Below are positions 44,532-55,412 of a stretch of 64,000 bases of DNA, one piece after another (the stretch's first letter is position 1; each line of letters opens with the position of its first letter). The notes below the pieces were generated by a model, which did no database searches, was not told where the DNA came from, and worked only from the letters and a program-made list of their open reading frames with translations. Made by a program: the position numbers and the translations under genes. The stretch comes from Conus ventricosus. Its lineage: Eukaryota > Mollusca > Gastropoda > Neogastropoda > Conidae. Location: NCBI GenBank assembly GCA_018398815.1, contig CM031614.1, positions 57,577,995 to 57,641,994 on the forward strand, read 5' to 3'.

Positions 44532-44930
44532 TAGCAGGGAGGGAATTTGTAAAATATGACCCGAATTGTTCAGATTGTGACATTGTTTTTGCCGCTTGGG
44601 GTGGTGAAAGATATGGTTATGTGGATTCTAAAAACCACCGGAAACAAAGTGGGTCAGGTCCCTGTACCTATGTTTTCGGTGAATCCAATATGGCCGCCAC
44701 CATAATTACTATGAATCTATTCAACGTCACACCAAATTTCCTAATTGGGCTATAACCTTGTATAATACCACTTTTTATATGGTATTGAGGGTGAGGAATC
44801 TATTTCAGGCATTAATTTGTTGATTTGGGTGCTTATTTAAACTCAGTGATCACTTTTTAAGAAAAAAAAAGTGAAAAATGCACCTTCGTGATGCCACACA
44901 AGTTTTAAAAAAGTCCATATTCAAGTTTCA
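44532..44930 (+). repeat. Left terminal inverted repeat
   Basis: Begins TAGCAGGGAGGGAATTTG and ends CATATTCAAGTTTCA. Compared with the right end it has about 12 extra bases near 44,550 (TAAAATATGACC). It contains TTTTTGCCGCTTGGGGTGG and CAATATGGCCGCCACCAT, both mirrored on the right. Confidence 0.92.
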
Positions 44931-44997
44931 TTTCTAGCATTATTACATTATTTGAAGGCGTTTTAAAGCTCAAAATTCAGTTTTAAGGTCAAGAGAC

Positions 44998-45165
44998 CAT
45001 AGTAATGCAAGCCGCGGCCATATGGATTAAACCAAAAACATAGGCACATGGACCCTCCTCACTTTGTTTTCTATTTCTTAGATTCCCATAACCATATCTT
45101 TCAACACCATAAGCGGCAAAAACTTGTCCACAATCGGCACAATCTTTGCAAAGGCCAAGAGACGT
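44998..45165 (-). repeat. Inner inverted copy of the left TIR
   Basis: GCGGCCATATGGATTAAACC through AACCATATCTTTCAACACCA to CGGCAAAAACTTGTCCACAA is a diverged reverse copy of about 44,560-44,705. The left end is thus a fold-back. The copy ends near CAATCTTTGCAAAGG and lacks the TAGC tip. Confidence 0.85.
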
Positions 45166-47851
45166 AAAAATGTGTTGTCCCGTTTACAATTTTTTAAAAT
45201 AGTGTTCAATAGCATAAAACTAAACATCAGAGTTTTTCATGTCAGGTTTCATTAATGGTTTTGTTTTGTTTTGTTTTTTGTTGCAGTAGGAAAGCGTTCA
45301 ATGCAGAGAAATGGATCATCATCAACCTCCTGATCTTTTGACTCCACAAAAGAGATCGATTGATTGGACGTTTATGCTGTCTTTGTCAGCAGAAATCTGT
45401 CACTGACTTGAGGTCCCCCAAACCAAAAGCAGTGTTTCATTCTGCTTACCAGACACTTAATGATGACTTGAAACGCTTTGGGGAGAACGATGTTGAACTA
45501 CCTTTAGGCTTGAACTTGAACACACTTGATGATGGCTCAGGAATATCAGAAACGCTTTTGAAGAATCAAGCGAAATACCACCATGCTTGTCGAGCAAAGT
45601 TTCGTGACTTAATCCTTCAAAGAGAATTGCAGAAGAGAAGGAAGCAGGCATCAGATGATGAGGCATCTAGTCCAAAGAAAACTAGATCTACGTTCAATGC
45701 AACTTTAGACCGCAACCGTCAGCAGTGCATTTGCTGTGAGAAGTTTCAGTGTGACAGTGAAGAACCTATGTACAGGGCCAGGAGTAAAAACTGTGGACAG
45801 AACCTCAACAAATGGGCTAAAGAAGCTAGGAACTGGGTAATACTTGCCCGTTTGAACACGGCTGTGAATGCTGAAGATGCTGAAGCAGCAGATGTACACT
45901 ATCATGTAAGCTGCTATACCAAGTTGAAAAATGATGCCCGTGCTGCCACTACCCCTTCAAGTACAAACACAAAACCTGAGTTTGACCCTTGGTGATTGCA
46001 CAACTAGCAGTCTATATGAAGTCAAACCAGGAGGTGTACAAGCTTGTTGACCTGAGAAAACTCTATGACAATCGGCTGCATCAGCTGGGGTCTGAATGGA
46101 TCGATGAACATGCACATCAAGGCCGGTTCAAGGAACATCTCTTGAAGAAGTTAGGCTCTGGTGGTCTGGTTATAGCAAGGGGCGTGATGTGTACATATCC
46201 CATGACAAAAGTGTGGGAAAGGCTTTGGAAAAGACTGCAGGCTGTCAGGTAACTGAAGATGAGGCTGACAAGATAGTGGAAGTAGGTATCCTGTTGAGAC
46301 GGTATACACTTCAGCAACAGATGCCATTCGGTGGGTCATTCACACGTGCTTGTCTCAGTGAACCAGTTGCAACCCCTCTTCTTACTCTTCTTGATGTCCT
46401 TCTCAATGGCCAAAATTCAATTGCGGACAAAGTTCAGGAAGGAGAAGAGAATGCTGATGCTAGAGTCAGAGTAGCTTGCACCATATCGCAGCTGATATGC
46501 AGCAATGCAGTGAAGTGAACAAGCAGTGCCGGCACACTCTATCAAAGAAAGGAAAGAGAAACACCCTTACTACTGTATGTTGGATTGAAACTGCATGCCA
46601 ATGACAGACAAAAAAATACACTGGGCACTTTCCATGCTCTTGGCATTTCTGTGTCCTATGACCGTGTCATGGAAGTCAGAAGAAATCTTGCCCTTGCTGT
46701 TGCAAACCGATTTACAAAGGATGGAGTTGTATGCCCTTCAAATGTCAAGCGAGGAGTGTTTACGACAGGGGCAGTTGACAACATAGATGAATCTGGCCGA
46801 TTTGAGATGCATGGGACAGCCATCAGTCTCACAAGTCACCCAAGTCGTGCCAATCCAGGAGTGGATTCACGCCCACTTGATTTCAGTGACTTGGAAAATG
46901 CATCCATGAAGCTTCCCCGACAATTACTCAAATGTTCCCATCATTGAAGAACATGCTGGACAAATTTCCTTCCCCCCAATCCCAGAGGGATCAGCAACTC
47001 CAGGTTTTCTCAGGGATCTGTCAGGAGACACAACTCACCAAGCATGGCTGAGTCATGTTCATGAGGTGTTGACTGAAAATAATGGGAATCCTTTTGGTCC
47101 GCCTGTGACCTATTCTGGGTTTTTCTCACACAGCCAACGCGATGAAGATGTCAGACCCAGAGCTACAGTTGGTGTCTTTCCCACGTTCCTGGACAAGGGG
47201 TCTTCAATGTCTATGCAGAATCATGCAATGCAAGTTGTGATGAAAGCTACAGAATTTGTGAAACCCAGGACAAATTCCTGTAATTGTTGGGGACTGTCCT
47301 TGTATGTCCTGCAAAAGAAAATTAATGCCAAATGGCATATTCTGATGAGGTTGGTGAAAAGCACATTGTGTGCATGATAGGGTTTCTCCCCGTGGAGATG
47401 GCATCACAGGAGTGTGGGGGAAAGCTGTTGGCTGCAAGTGGATGGGAGAGGATGTTTTCTATGGCAAACATATTTTCGTCTGTGTTACCGCAAGTCTTCT
47501 GGGCGGGAAGCATGTGAAGCGCACAAGATATGCCTACCATCTGACCCTTGCCTTGCTGCACGTCCTGAAACTCCGAGCATACAAGAGTATTGCACAGGAT
47601 ACGGGCCACATGAGCCAACAGATGTTTGGGAACAAAGGCTCATTGATGCCTCACCAACCATCAGCTACTGGACAACCGTGAGGGAATACCTGCTGATCAA
47701 CTGCCACTTTGTGAAAGGTCAACGACAGGGAGACTGGCCTCTCACACTCAGCGCATGTGAAGACTGTGCTCTTGTTCTTCGTATTTGGACATACGAACTA
47801 CGCCCGGTGGTTACCTGTATTCCTCCGAGACATGGCACGACTTCCTGACCT

Positions 47852-50781
47852 CAAGACTCAAGACATCAAGACTCAAAAACTTTATTACTCAAGGATAGAG
47901 ATTTTAGGCAGTGCCTATTCTTCCAATCTGTCCTTGCTATTCTACAACATTCAACTAATCACACTGCCCATATTAATAATGGTAGAAACAATGAAGAATA
48001 TAGCAACATTATAATTAATGACAATAACAATAGTAATAAGAATAATAATTATTTTAAAAAAAAAAATAAAAAAAAAAAAAAATTCCATTACAAAATTACA
48101 CAAACATAATCAGAGACGTACGTGCGCGCTCACATGCGCGCACACGCCCACACATACACGCATGCACGCGTACACCCACACCCACACCCACACACCACAC
48201 ACCCGCCCACCCACCCACACATACATACATACACATTTTTCATCAGCTAATATAGAGGCAAACATAAAAGTAGGGGCGTTGAGACTATGATCAAAAGGTT
48301 AGATTTATTGTTCAAGTAAATGTTTATGTATTGCTGATTTGAAGGACGGCAGTGATTGACATGTTTTGGCAGACGGAGGAGAGAGTTTCCACACAGATGG
48401 GACCAAAAATGCAAACTAGATTTGAACAAATCAATGCGGACACGTGGTAAAATGTAATTATTTGAATCATATCGCGTTGTTGCCATTTGGATAAACTCAG
48501 CAAGATATGTTGGCGCCATGTTTGCATGGACTTTGAACATTGTACTGCCTTATTATAGATCAGTTGGCTCTGCAGTGGTAGCATCATTATTTTTGCGAAT
48601 TTGCCCCTGGTTGATAGAAAACTTGTCGGAAGAATCAGCTTAATTCCCCGCCTATGCATAGAGTTGATCTTTTTTATGTGATTTTTCACCGGCACCACTC
48701 CAGACAGTGGACGCATAGTTGATGTGAGAGAGGCAATGGGCTTCAAAAAATAATTTCCGGATGTGTGGTTCAACATAATAACTGAGTTATTGAGCAAAAA
48801 CAAATTGCGAGCCAACTGTTTGCAAACATGATTTATATGTGATTGCCATTTAAAATTATCATCAATATCACGCCTAAGACACGGTGTTCGGTAACCTGCT
48901 CGATCAAGGTTCACTCATTTTTAGGCTCAAATAAGATGCTGTCGTTGATGTTTCTGTCTCGATGCTAGGACCATACATTTTGTTTTGTGCGGATTAAGGA
49001 CCATTCGGTTTTTGGTTGCACCATTCTAAGACATCATTTATACTTGTTGTAACGATATTTGTACAGACATGATGTTTGTATCACTACAGTGAAGAGAACT
49101 GTCGTCAGCGAACAGATCACAGATGACATCATTGTGAGATATGTGCATCGGTAGGTCATTTATAAAAATACAGAAGAGAAGAGGTCCAAGGACAGAGCCC
49201 TGTGGAACACCACAGCTCACTATTCCTTCAGAGGAATAAGTCCGTTTAAGTAAACACGCTGGGTCCTGTTTTCAAGATATGACTGAAAGAAGGTGACTAC
49301 TGCCGGATTTTGAACATATGCAGTCATTTTGTTTAATAATATGTTGTGGTCTACAAGATCAAAGGCTTTCTTAAAATCGAGGAAAACAGTTCCAGTGAGT
49401 TTTCTTCTTTCGTTGTGGCTGATAGCCATGTATCACAGAGGCGTGTTAAGGCCGTGTGGCATGAGTGATTTTGACGAAAGCCTGACTGAAATGGATGGAA
49501 CAGTTTGTGATGTTCCATATGTTTAGTTAGGTGTTTGTGAACATGCATCTCAAGAGGTTCGATACAACAGATAAAAGAGATATTGGTCTAAAAATTGTTT
49601 AATCATGAGATCTCTTGATTTGGGTAAGGGAATAACTTTTGCTGCCTTTAGACCACATGGGAAGACATTCTGATCAATACACAATTATAAACATACGTAA
49701 GGGTATCAACAATGTAAGGTAGAGCAATCTTGAGTATAGAAGCATTTAAGTTATCTGGATCCATTGCTTTTTATTTTAAGTTTTGAAATTAAGGAACCAA
49801 CTTCCTTAATAGCAAGCAAGGGGATGCTAAATGAATCTCTAGTATTCAATCGTTCTTGGCAAAACGATTGGAGAACAGCTGGAGTCTCATATCGATTAAA
49901 GAATGTGACACTGGCAGCTGTTTGTACTGATCAGTTACCTGAAGGAATGATTGTTGAAAGTGTTAGCAGACCACATAGTCGCAGTATTATCTGATTTCTT
50001 TCTCGACTTGTCAGTTATTTCATTAACAGCACGCCATAATGATGCCGTATCCTGTGTGCGTTTATCAGTTCTCCTAAAATGCTCAGATTTGATTTTCTAA
50101 CTAGATCTGATACTCTGTTTCTCTGCTTTTATATTTATCTACTTTTTTTTGCGGTGTTAAGTGCATCCCTTAGTAGCCATTCTATAATATGTCTTTGTCA
50201 GCACTGGGAAGTACTTCTGTGTTACCCTTTTTTCTTCTAAGTGGGGCATGTTTATCAACGATTGAGAGAAAGATATTATACGGTATTATACGCTTCATTT
50301 GGATCTGTGTAATTGAGTACACTGTAGAAAGGAGCTAAGCTTAAGTCGAGGAAAAATTCATCCTTACTGAAATTTTTGAAGCAGCGATATTGAATGGTTG
50401 TGTGGCCCTTATTCTGTTGCTTTGGAAGTTTACAAGACCAAGTACACAAATGAGACAGTGGTCGCTGATGCTTTTGTTGCCCACTGTTATATTGGATACC
50501 ATGGCTTTGTTGTTCGTGTAGATATGATCCAGCAATGTAGAAGATGTCTTTGCGATTCTAGTTGGATTATGAATAAGCTGATGCAAGCCAAAGAGTGTGG
50601 TGGTCGCATCCCAGGCAGGCTGCCGTTTTAACAGATCAATGTTAAAATCAGCAAGAAGAATGACATTTGGATAGCTCTTATATACATCATCCATCATGTG
50701 TACAAAGTTGTCATACCGAAGGAAAGTGCAGCGGATTCCTGTACAACATATCCAACTAGAAGAGGGCTGAGTTGGAGGGTT
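47852..50781 (-). mobile_element. 5'-truncated LINE (CR1/Jockey-like) inside the FEN-like gene
   Basis: TGACCT occurs immediately on both sides (47,846-47,851 and 50,782-50,787), and the host protein reading joins across the insertion, so the boundaries are firm. On the minus strand it runs from mid-endonuclease to a 3' end with TTGAGTCTTGATGTCTTGAG, an A-rich run and CA-rich repeats (48,050-48,240 on the plus strand). Confidence 0.9.
48324..50781 (-). pseudogene. LINE endonuclease C-terminus and reverse transcriptase, frame-broken
   Basis: The endonuclease end has ILLADFNIDLLK (about 50,665), SSTLLDHIYTN (about 50,515) and SDHCLICVLG (about 50,450). The RT shows HPFQSGFRQNHSCHTALTRL (about 49,495), TVFLDFKKAFDLVDHNILL (49,394), SCGVPQGSVLGPLLFCIFIN (49,215) and the catalytic CDLFADDSSLH (about 49,115). 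The C-terminal region follows to 48,324. This is the CR1/Jockey-superfamily pattern. Stops between 50,340 and 49,550 and later frame changes inactivate it. Confidence 0.88.
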
Positions 50782-52925
50782 TGACCTGCAGCCACATACA
50801 TCTGTGCATGCAGAATTCCATGGAAGGAAACTTTGTTGTCCAAAGGAGCGAGAAAAAGTTCTCCATGATGGGGCTCGACCAGAGTCAGGAACACTCCATT
50901 CAATTCTTGAAAGAGGACAGTGGTCCAAAGGCCTCTATGGTCAGGAGGAGGAGAGAGAATGATTGAGCTTTCCAAACAGAGGTGCTCAGGATTGTCCACG
51001 AATTTCAGAATGCCTGTTTAAGGAAACAACGAAGCACAGCACCGAGCACCCTGAAGCTTCTTCGGCTGAACAGAGCCAGTTCCTAAAACATTTGAAAGCC
51101 CTTGTCTCTTTATTTGATGAAGACAGAGTGGTGAATCCATTCACTGAGCAAGGTCCAGAGCTAGTGACACTTGACACAGGAGAGGTGATGGACCCGGCAA
51201 TTGCTGATGGCTTGATGGAAGCAAAATCCATCGGAAAAAACATGCAAGTTGAGTTTGTGAGAGAAAGGTTGGAGACGGGAAAGAAACCCTTGAGTGACGT
51301 CATTCCACGAACAAATGTGTACACTTTTACCAACAGACCACCTGCAGACTTGAAAAGGGGCACAGACAAACTCGGTTCAGCCAGGCTAATGCTGCATTGA
51401 CCACCAAGATGTTCATGTCCCTTCTCGCCCGGCCTGAATGTGATATGGATGAGTTCTTCAAACACGAGAACAGACGGGAACCTCCATCTCTGACTCAAGA
51501 CGGCAAGCTTAGGACGGGCACCAAGTCTGTTGTTGTTACTTGTTTACCTTCCATGCCAGAACCATGGTCGATCAATAGAAGCCAAAGAGCTACCGTGCGT
51601 GTCTTTGACATGGCGGCAATTGTGCACATGATCAAGCCCCAGTGTGCTCATTTGTTTGGAGAGTACAGTGCTATGCAGTTGATGCCCTTCCTAGAGGGAC
51701 AGATGACCATCAATACTCTGCGAATAGACTTAATCTGGGACACTTACAGTGAAACAAGTCTGAAATCTCAAACCGAGAGAAGCGGAGTCAGCAAGCAGGG
51801 CGTCGAACAAGGGTTGCAGCCCAAATCCCCATTCCAAAGGGTGCACAGTGGGCTACATTTTTGGAGGATGCTGAGAACAAGGACGAACTCTTTCGGTTCG
51901 TCAGTGAAGACCTCCATAACCTGGCTGCAAATAAGGATTATCACCTGATAACAACAAAGGATGACTGTGTTCTAACCAACATGGAAATAGACACGTCAAC
52001 CTTGTGTCCTTGTTCCCATGAAGAGGCGGACACGAGAATGATGCTGCACCTGCGCCATGCAGCTGATGAAGGTCACACCAAGGCATTTCTCAGGACGGTT
52101 GACAGTGATGTTGTTGTATTGGCAGTTTCTCTCTTTGGAGATTTGGGTCTGTCAGAGCTGTGGATTGGTTATGGGACTGGCAAAAATACCGAGACATACC
52201 CGTTCACCAAGTTGCAGCTGGCATGGGACCTTGCGCTGCAAAGCACTCCCCCTCTTCCATGCATTTACAGGCTGTGACGTTACCTCATCCATGTTTGGAA
52301 TTGGAAAGAAAACAGCGTATAATGCATGGATGGCATTTCCTGAGGTCACTGACACTTTAGTGGCCCTGACAAACAATCCATCCCTCCTCACCACAGATCC
52401 AATCCACATGCGCCGCCTGGACGTTGGACAGTTTTGATGTATTCAAAGAACTGTGATTTGTTCTCCATAAATGACGCACGCAAGTTCATGTTTTCCATAC
52501 ACCTGAAATCGATGGATGCGATTCCTCCAACTCATCATGCCTGATCCAACATACCAAGCGTGCACTTCTTGTTGCATCTTTCATTTGGAGCAAATCACTC
52601 ACAAAGGAGCCTGAGATGCCAGAGCCTCGCTGATTGGGGTTGGGAATGGAATCCAAGGACCAAGCGGTGGATGCCGCACTGGACAGACTTGCCTGATGTC
52701 AGTGAGGCTTGTTCCCTATTGGTGCGATGTGGGTGCGCTGTTGCCTGCAAGGGCAATTGCAAGTGCCACCGTGGTGGACTTCACTGTAGCCAACTGTGAC
52801 AAGTGTCAGGGGGCTGCACAAACAATGACTGAGATCTAAGGCAGCAATTCCAAGAGCACTGTATATGTTACTGGTATGACTTGTAACAGACTAACCTGTC
52901 GCAAACTGGACTGATATAAGTATTC

Positions 52926-52962
52926 TAGCAGGGAGGGAATTTGTAAAATATGACCGAATTGT
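52926..52962 (+). repeat. Internal copy of the TIR tip
   Basis: TAGCAGGGAGGGAATTTG to CCGAATTGT repeats the first 37 bases of the left end, in the same orientation, about 0.7 kb inside the right end. Confidence 0.9.
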
Positions 52963-53240
52963 CATTTTATGTGATGTGGGCTTTTCATTTCTAATGAGCA
53001 ATTATGATCCATTGTCATTTCTGTGATGTTGCTTTTCATATATCAATATTATATCATGCATGAATTACAAAGTTTTGTACAATTAGGTCTTTAATGCAGT
53101 TTTACCTCAGGTCGCTGTGTAAGACCCCTTCCGACATAAAACACATCTGACAACCTTTTCCTTCAGATTCTTGACATAAAAATGGTTGGGAAACAGAGGT
53201 GGATTGTTTAACATCTGAAAAAACATCAAAATTAATACCT

Positions 53241-53622
53241 TGAAACTTGAATATGGACTTTTTTGAAACTTGTGTGGCATCACGAAGGTGCATTTTTCAA
53301 TTCGTTTCTTAAAAAGTGATCACTGAGTTTAAATAACACCCAAATCAACAAATTAATGCCTGAAATAGATTCCTCAACCCTCAATACCATATAAAAAGTG
53401 GTATTATACAATGTTATAGCCCAATTAGGAAATTTGGTGTGACGTTGAATAGATCATAGTATTATGGTGGCGGCCATATTGGATTCACCGAAAACATAGG
53501 TACAGGGACCTGACCCACTTTGTTTCCGTGGTTTTTAGAATCCACATAACCATATCTTTCACCACCCCAAGCGGCAAAAACTTGTCACAATCTGAACAAT
53601 CTTCGCAATTCCATCCCAGCTA
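53241..53622 (-). repeat. Right terminal inverted repeat
   Basis: Reverse complement of the left repeat. It ends CGCAATTCCATCCCAGCTA. Differences from the left copy are small gaps and a few substitutions. Confidence 0.92.
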
Positions 53623-53805
53623 ACACGGCTGAAGACTTTCCTGATGCTGAACGTTTTGATCTAAGTTTCGATTCTTCTCAGACGGCAGCCGATGCAGTAC
53701 GTGACGGCGTTTGTCGACGTAGATCTGACTGGCGCCTTCAAAATCGCAGTTCGTTTAGTACAGGCTAGTGAATAATGTCTCTGGAATAAACACCAATGTA
53801 GCAGG

Positions 53806-53823
53806 ATCCCGGCTTGGCCCCCA
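53806..53823 (-). promoter_or_regulatory. Primer-binding site of Gypsy copy B
   Basis: On the minus strand TGGGGGCCAAGCCGGGAT follows two bases after the 5' LTR end (TTGTAACA). The TGG start and position fit a tRNA primer site. It proves that 53,826-54,248 is the 5' LTR of the interrupted Gypsy. Confidence 0.75.
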
Positions 53824-53825
53824 AA

Positions 53826-54248
53826 TGTTACAACACTAAAAGCGCTGCTGACTTCCTCAGTACAAGGTAAGTGCAGTGCTATAGCTTGTAAGAGTTTGTT
53901 NNNNNNNNNNNNNNNNNNNNNNNNNNNNNNNNNNNNNNNNNNNNNNNNNNNNNNNNNNNNNNNNNNNNNNNNNNNNNNNNNNNNNNNNNNNNNNNNNNNN
54001 GTAGATCCTGTGGTAGGTGTTCGGCTCGCAGACGACAAAATACACCAGGCAGTAATGAAACGAAGAGGATCCTTTTATTACAAACGTTGAAGAATATAGG
54101 AACAAAACAAACCACTGACCTTCAGGTTCAATACGTCGTACAGGAACTCAATCGTACATGCAGCGCGAATATTCTACTAATGGCAGCTTCTCATCGACTA
54201 AACCCAACTCAATGAAGACTCGAACACTTCTAGACTAGAACTCCTCAA
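53826..54248 (-). repeat. 5' LTR of Gypsy copy B, incomplete, holding a 100-N gap
   Basis: It matches the other two LTRs from TGTTACAA to about CTAGAACTCCTCAA, then similarity stops. The N run at 53,901-54,000 falls within AGAGTTTGTT/GTAGATCC, which is continuous in the other LTRs. Confidence 0.88.
53901..54000. other. Assembly gap of exactly 100 N
   Basis: Placeholder gap inside the LTR. Comparison with 22,847-23,659 and 38,655-39,385 suggests that no or almost no sequence is missing. Confidence 0.97.
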
Positions 54249-55160
54249 AGTGGTTAGTTGTGCATTGTCTATTGTAATTTTTGTTACTTTGCATAGTGTA
54301 CATTTAAGTGATAAAAAAAAAAAATTCTTTTAGACACTTGCCCTTCTGCCAACAGAAGTCCCTCAACCCACCCCCACCCGTCTCCCATGTCCTCCCCATA
54401 TCCTACTGAGATATGTAACCACATAAGTGTGTGTGTGTGTGCGTTTGTGTAGGGATGGGGGGGGGGGGGGTGCTTTTTTAATTAAATAATTGTTCTTTGT
54501 GTGTTGTTTTGATATATTTCTCTAATTGTATATCTATTTTCTTTGATAAAGATATGTTTTAAATAATAAAGGGTGGGTTGAGAGGATGGGGTGGGGGTAA
54601 TTATGGGACAAAATTGGAGGTTGGAGGACCCACCAAAAATGTTTTATTTTCTAGGTTCTCGTTGCACTATTACGGCATTCTCATTATTTGAAATATCTTA
54701 TTGGATTCATAGTGTAAGATGTACATGAAAAAAAACCCAATGCAAATCAAGACACCACAGTGCTGCTTCCCTCTTCTTAAGTTCTTGACACGTAAAGAGT
54801 TTGGGGAAATGAGGTTATAGTTATTTTAATTTCAAATCACACACTCAATATTGAAGTACATTAAAATTAATTTTTAAAAAATTAAATTCAAACTGTTGGT
54901 AACTCAACCGTACCCATAGTATTTAGTATTATAAAATGTGTACTCATCTAAGTTTTCATAGCTGGGTCAGGCCGACTTTGTTATTATATACCGACTTTCG
55001 GTCCCCTTAAGGATAAAGTACTCTGACTATAGTTCTTAGGGCGACATTTGGTCTCCCTAAGAGGAATGAATACAAAGTGCTGTTGTGAACTTCATAAGTT
55101 TTCTTTTGATACCAAACTTTTGAATATTGATCTAGTTGCAAAGCGAGACGACTGCAGGCG
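54249..55160. other. AT-rich DNA without recognised genes
   Basis: Contains a TG run with a G9-10 homopolymer (54,428-54,470) and a GGGTGG-rich stretch (54,570-54,600). No coding similarity was seen. Confidence 0.5.
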
Positions 55161-55167
55161 GAAATCT

Positions 55168-55412
55168 AAACAAATCTTAAATAAATGTTAGCGAACCGCC
55201 CAGAGAACGTGGACAAACGATTCAACGCCTTCTTCCTTGCGCTGAACCCTAAGCGATCTGAAGCGATCAAAGCTAAGTGAATTTTCGTTGTTTTATTTGT
55301 TTATATATCACCCGAGGAAGACCTAAGAGGTCGAAACGCGTTGTGTTTTGTCTTGTGACTCGTTTGTCCACGTTCTCTGAGCGGTTCGCTAACATTTATT
55401 TAAGATTTGTTT
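55168..55412. repeat. 245-bp hairpin element with 53-bp arms
   Basis: 55,168-55,220 and 55,360-55,412 are reverse complements with one mismatch (AACCGCCCAG versus AACCGCTCAG). The 139-bp loop holds a hammerhead-like motif. No target duplication is obvious. It may be a non-autonomous or terminal-repeat remnant of a Penelope-like element. Confidence 0.9.
55312..55336 (+). ncRNA. Hammerhead-like motif in the hairpin loop
   Basis: CCGAGGA, then a perfect 4-bp hairpin GACC-TAAGA-GGTC, then GAAACGCG. It has the CUGANGA-stem-GAAA layout with a C where the consensus has U, so it may be inactive. Compare with 22,206-22,228. Confidence 0.4.

Larger units (their letters stand above)
45312..52860 (+). 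pseudogene. Large FEN1/XPG-like, Cys-rich protein gene of the TIR element, frame-broken and LINE-interrupted
   Basis: The likely start is the ATG at 45,312 (MDHHQPPDLLTPQKRSIDW), then a frame change into LCCLCQQKSVTDL. A second Cys/His cluster (CICCEKFQCD, VHYHVSCYTKL) ends near 45,935. The middle includes NNGNPFGPPVTYSGFF, LYVLQKKINAKWH and ECGGKLLAASGWERMFSMA (about 47,410-47,466), and HTNYARWLPVFLRDM (47,784-47,830). The LINE interrupts here. The gene resumes as EGNFVVQRSEKKFSMMGLDQ (50,820). The 3' part has EEADTRMMLHLRHA (52,019), VDSDVVVLAV (about 52,098) and FTGCDVTSSMFGIGKKTAY (52,264-52,320). This order of acidic residues followed by G-x-D and GIGKK-A resembles FEN1/XPG nucleases. 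It ends Cys-rich (RCGCAVACKGNCKCHRGG, about 52,730). Many animal genomes carry such uncharacterised proteins; role unknown. Confidence 0.7.
44532..53622 (+). mobile_element. About 9.1-kb element with ~390-bp terminal inverted repeats carrying a FEN-like/CXC gene
   Basis: 44,532-44,930 is the reverse complement of 53,241-53,622 with small indels. Both ends begin TAGC(A/T)GGGA(G/T)GGAATT. The flanks show a possible 3-bp duplication, ACA (44,529-44,531 and 53,623-53,625). The element splits the leader of Gypsy copy B, so it arrived later. Between the repeats lie one long plus-strand gene (45.3-52.9 kb), a nested LINE (47,852-50,781) and extra copies of the end sequence (44,998-45,165 and 52,926-52,962). 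Without the LINE it is about 6.2 kb. No DDE, rolling-circle, tyrosine-recombinase or polymerase motif was recognised. Confidence 0.85.
38655..54248 (-). mobile_element. Ty3/Gypsy retrotransposon copy B, interrupted by a TIR element
   Basis: The 3' LTR (38,655-39,385), pol (39.5-42.6 kb) and gag (42.8-44.3 kb) lie left of a foreign 9.1-kb element (44,532-53,622). The remaining leader, primer-binding site and 5' LTR lie to its right (53,623-54,248). With the insert removed the element is about 6.5 kb. The order is gag-PR-INT-RT-RH. The 5' LTR is cut off at about 54,248. Confidence 0.88.

Noticed and set aside
50341..50928. A 195-codon minus-strand frame taken as one gene
   Set aside because: It runs across the LINE/host border at 50,781; only the part below that is LINE endonuclease.
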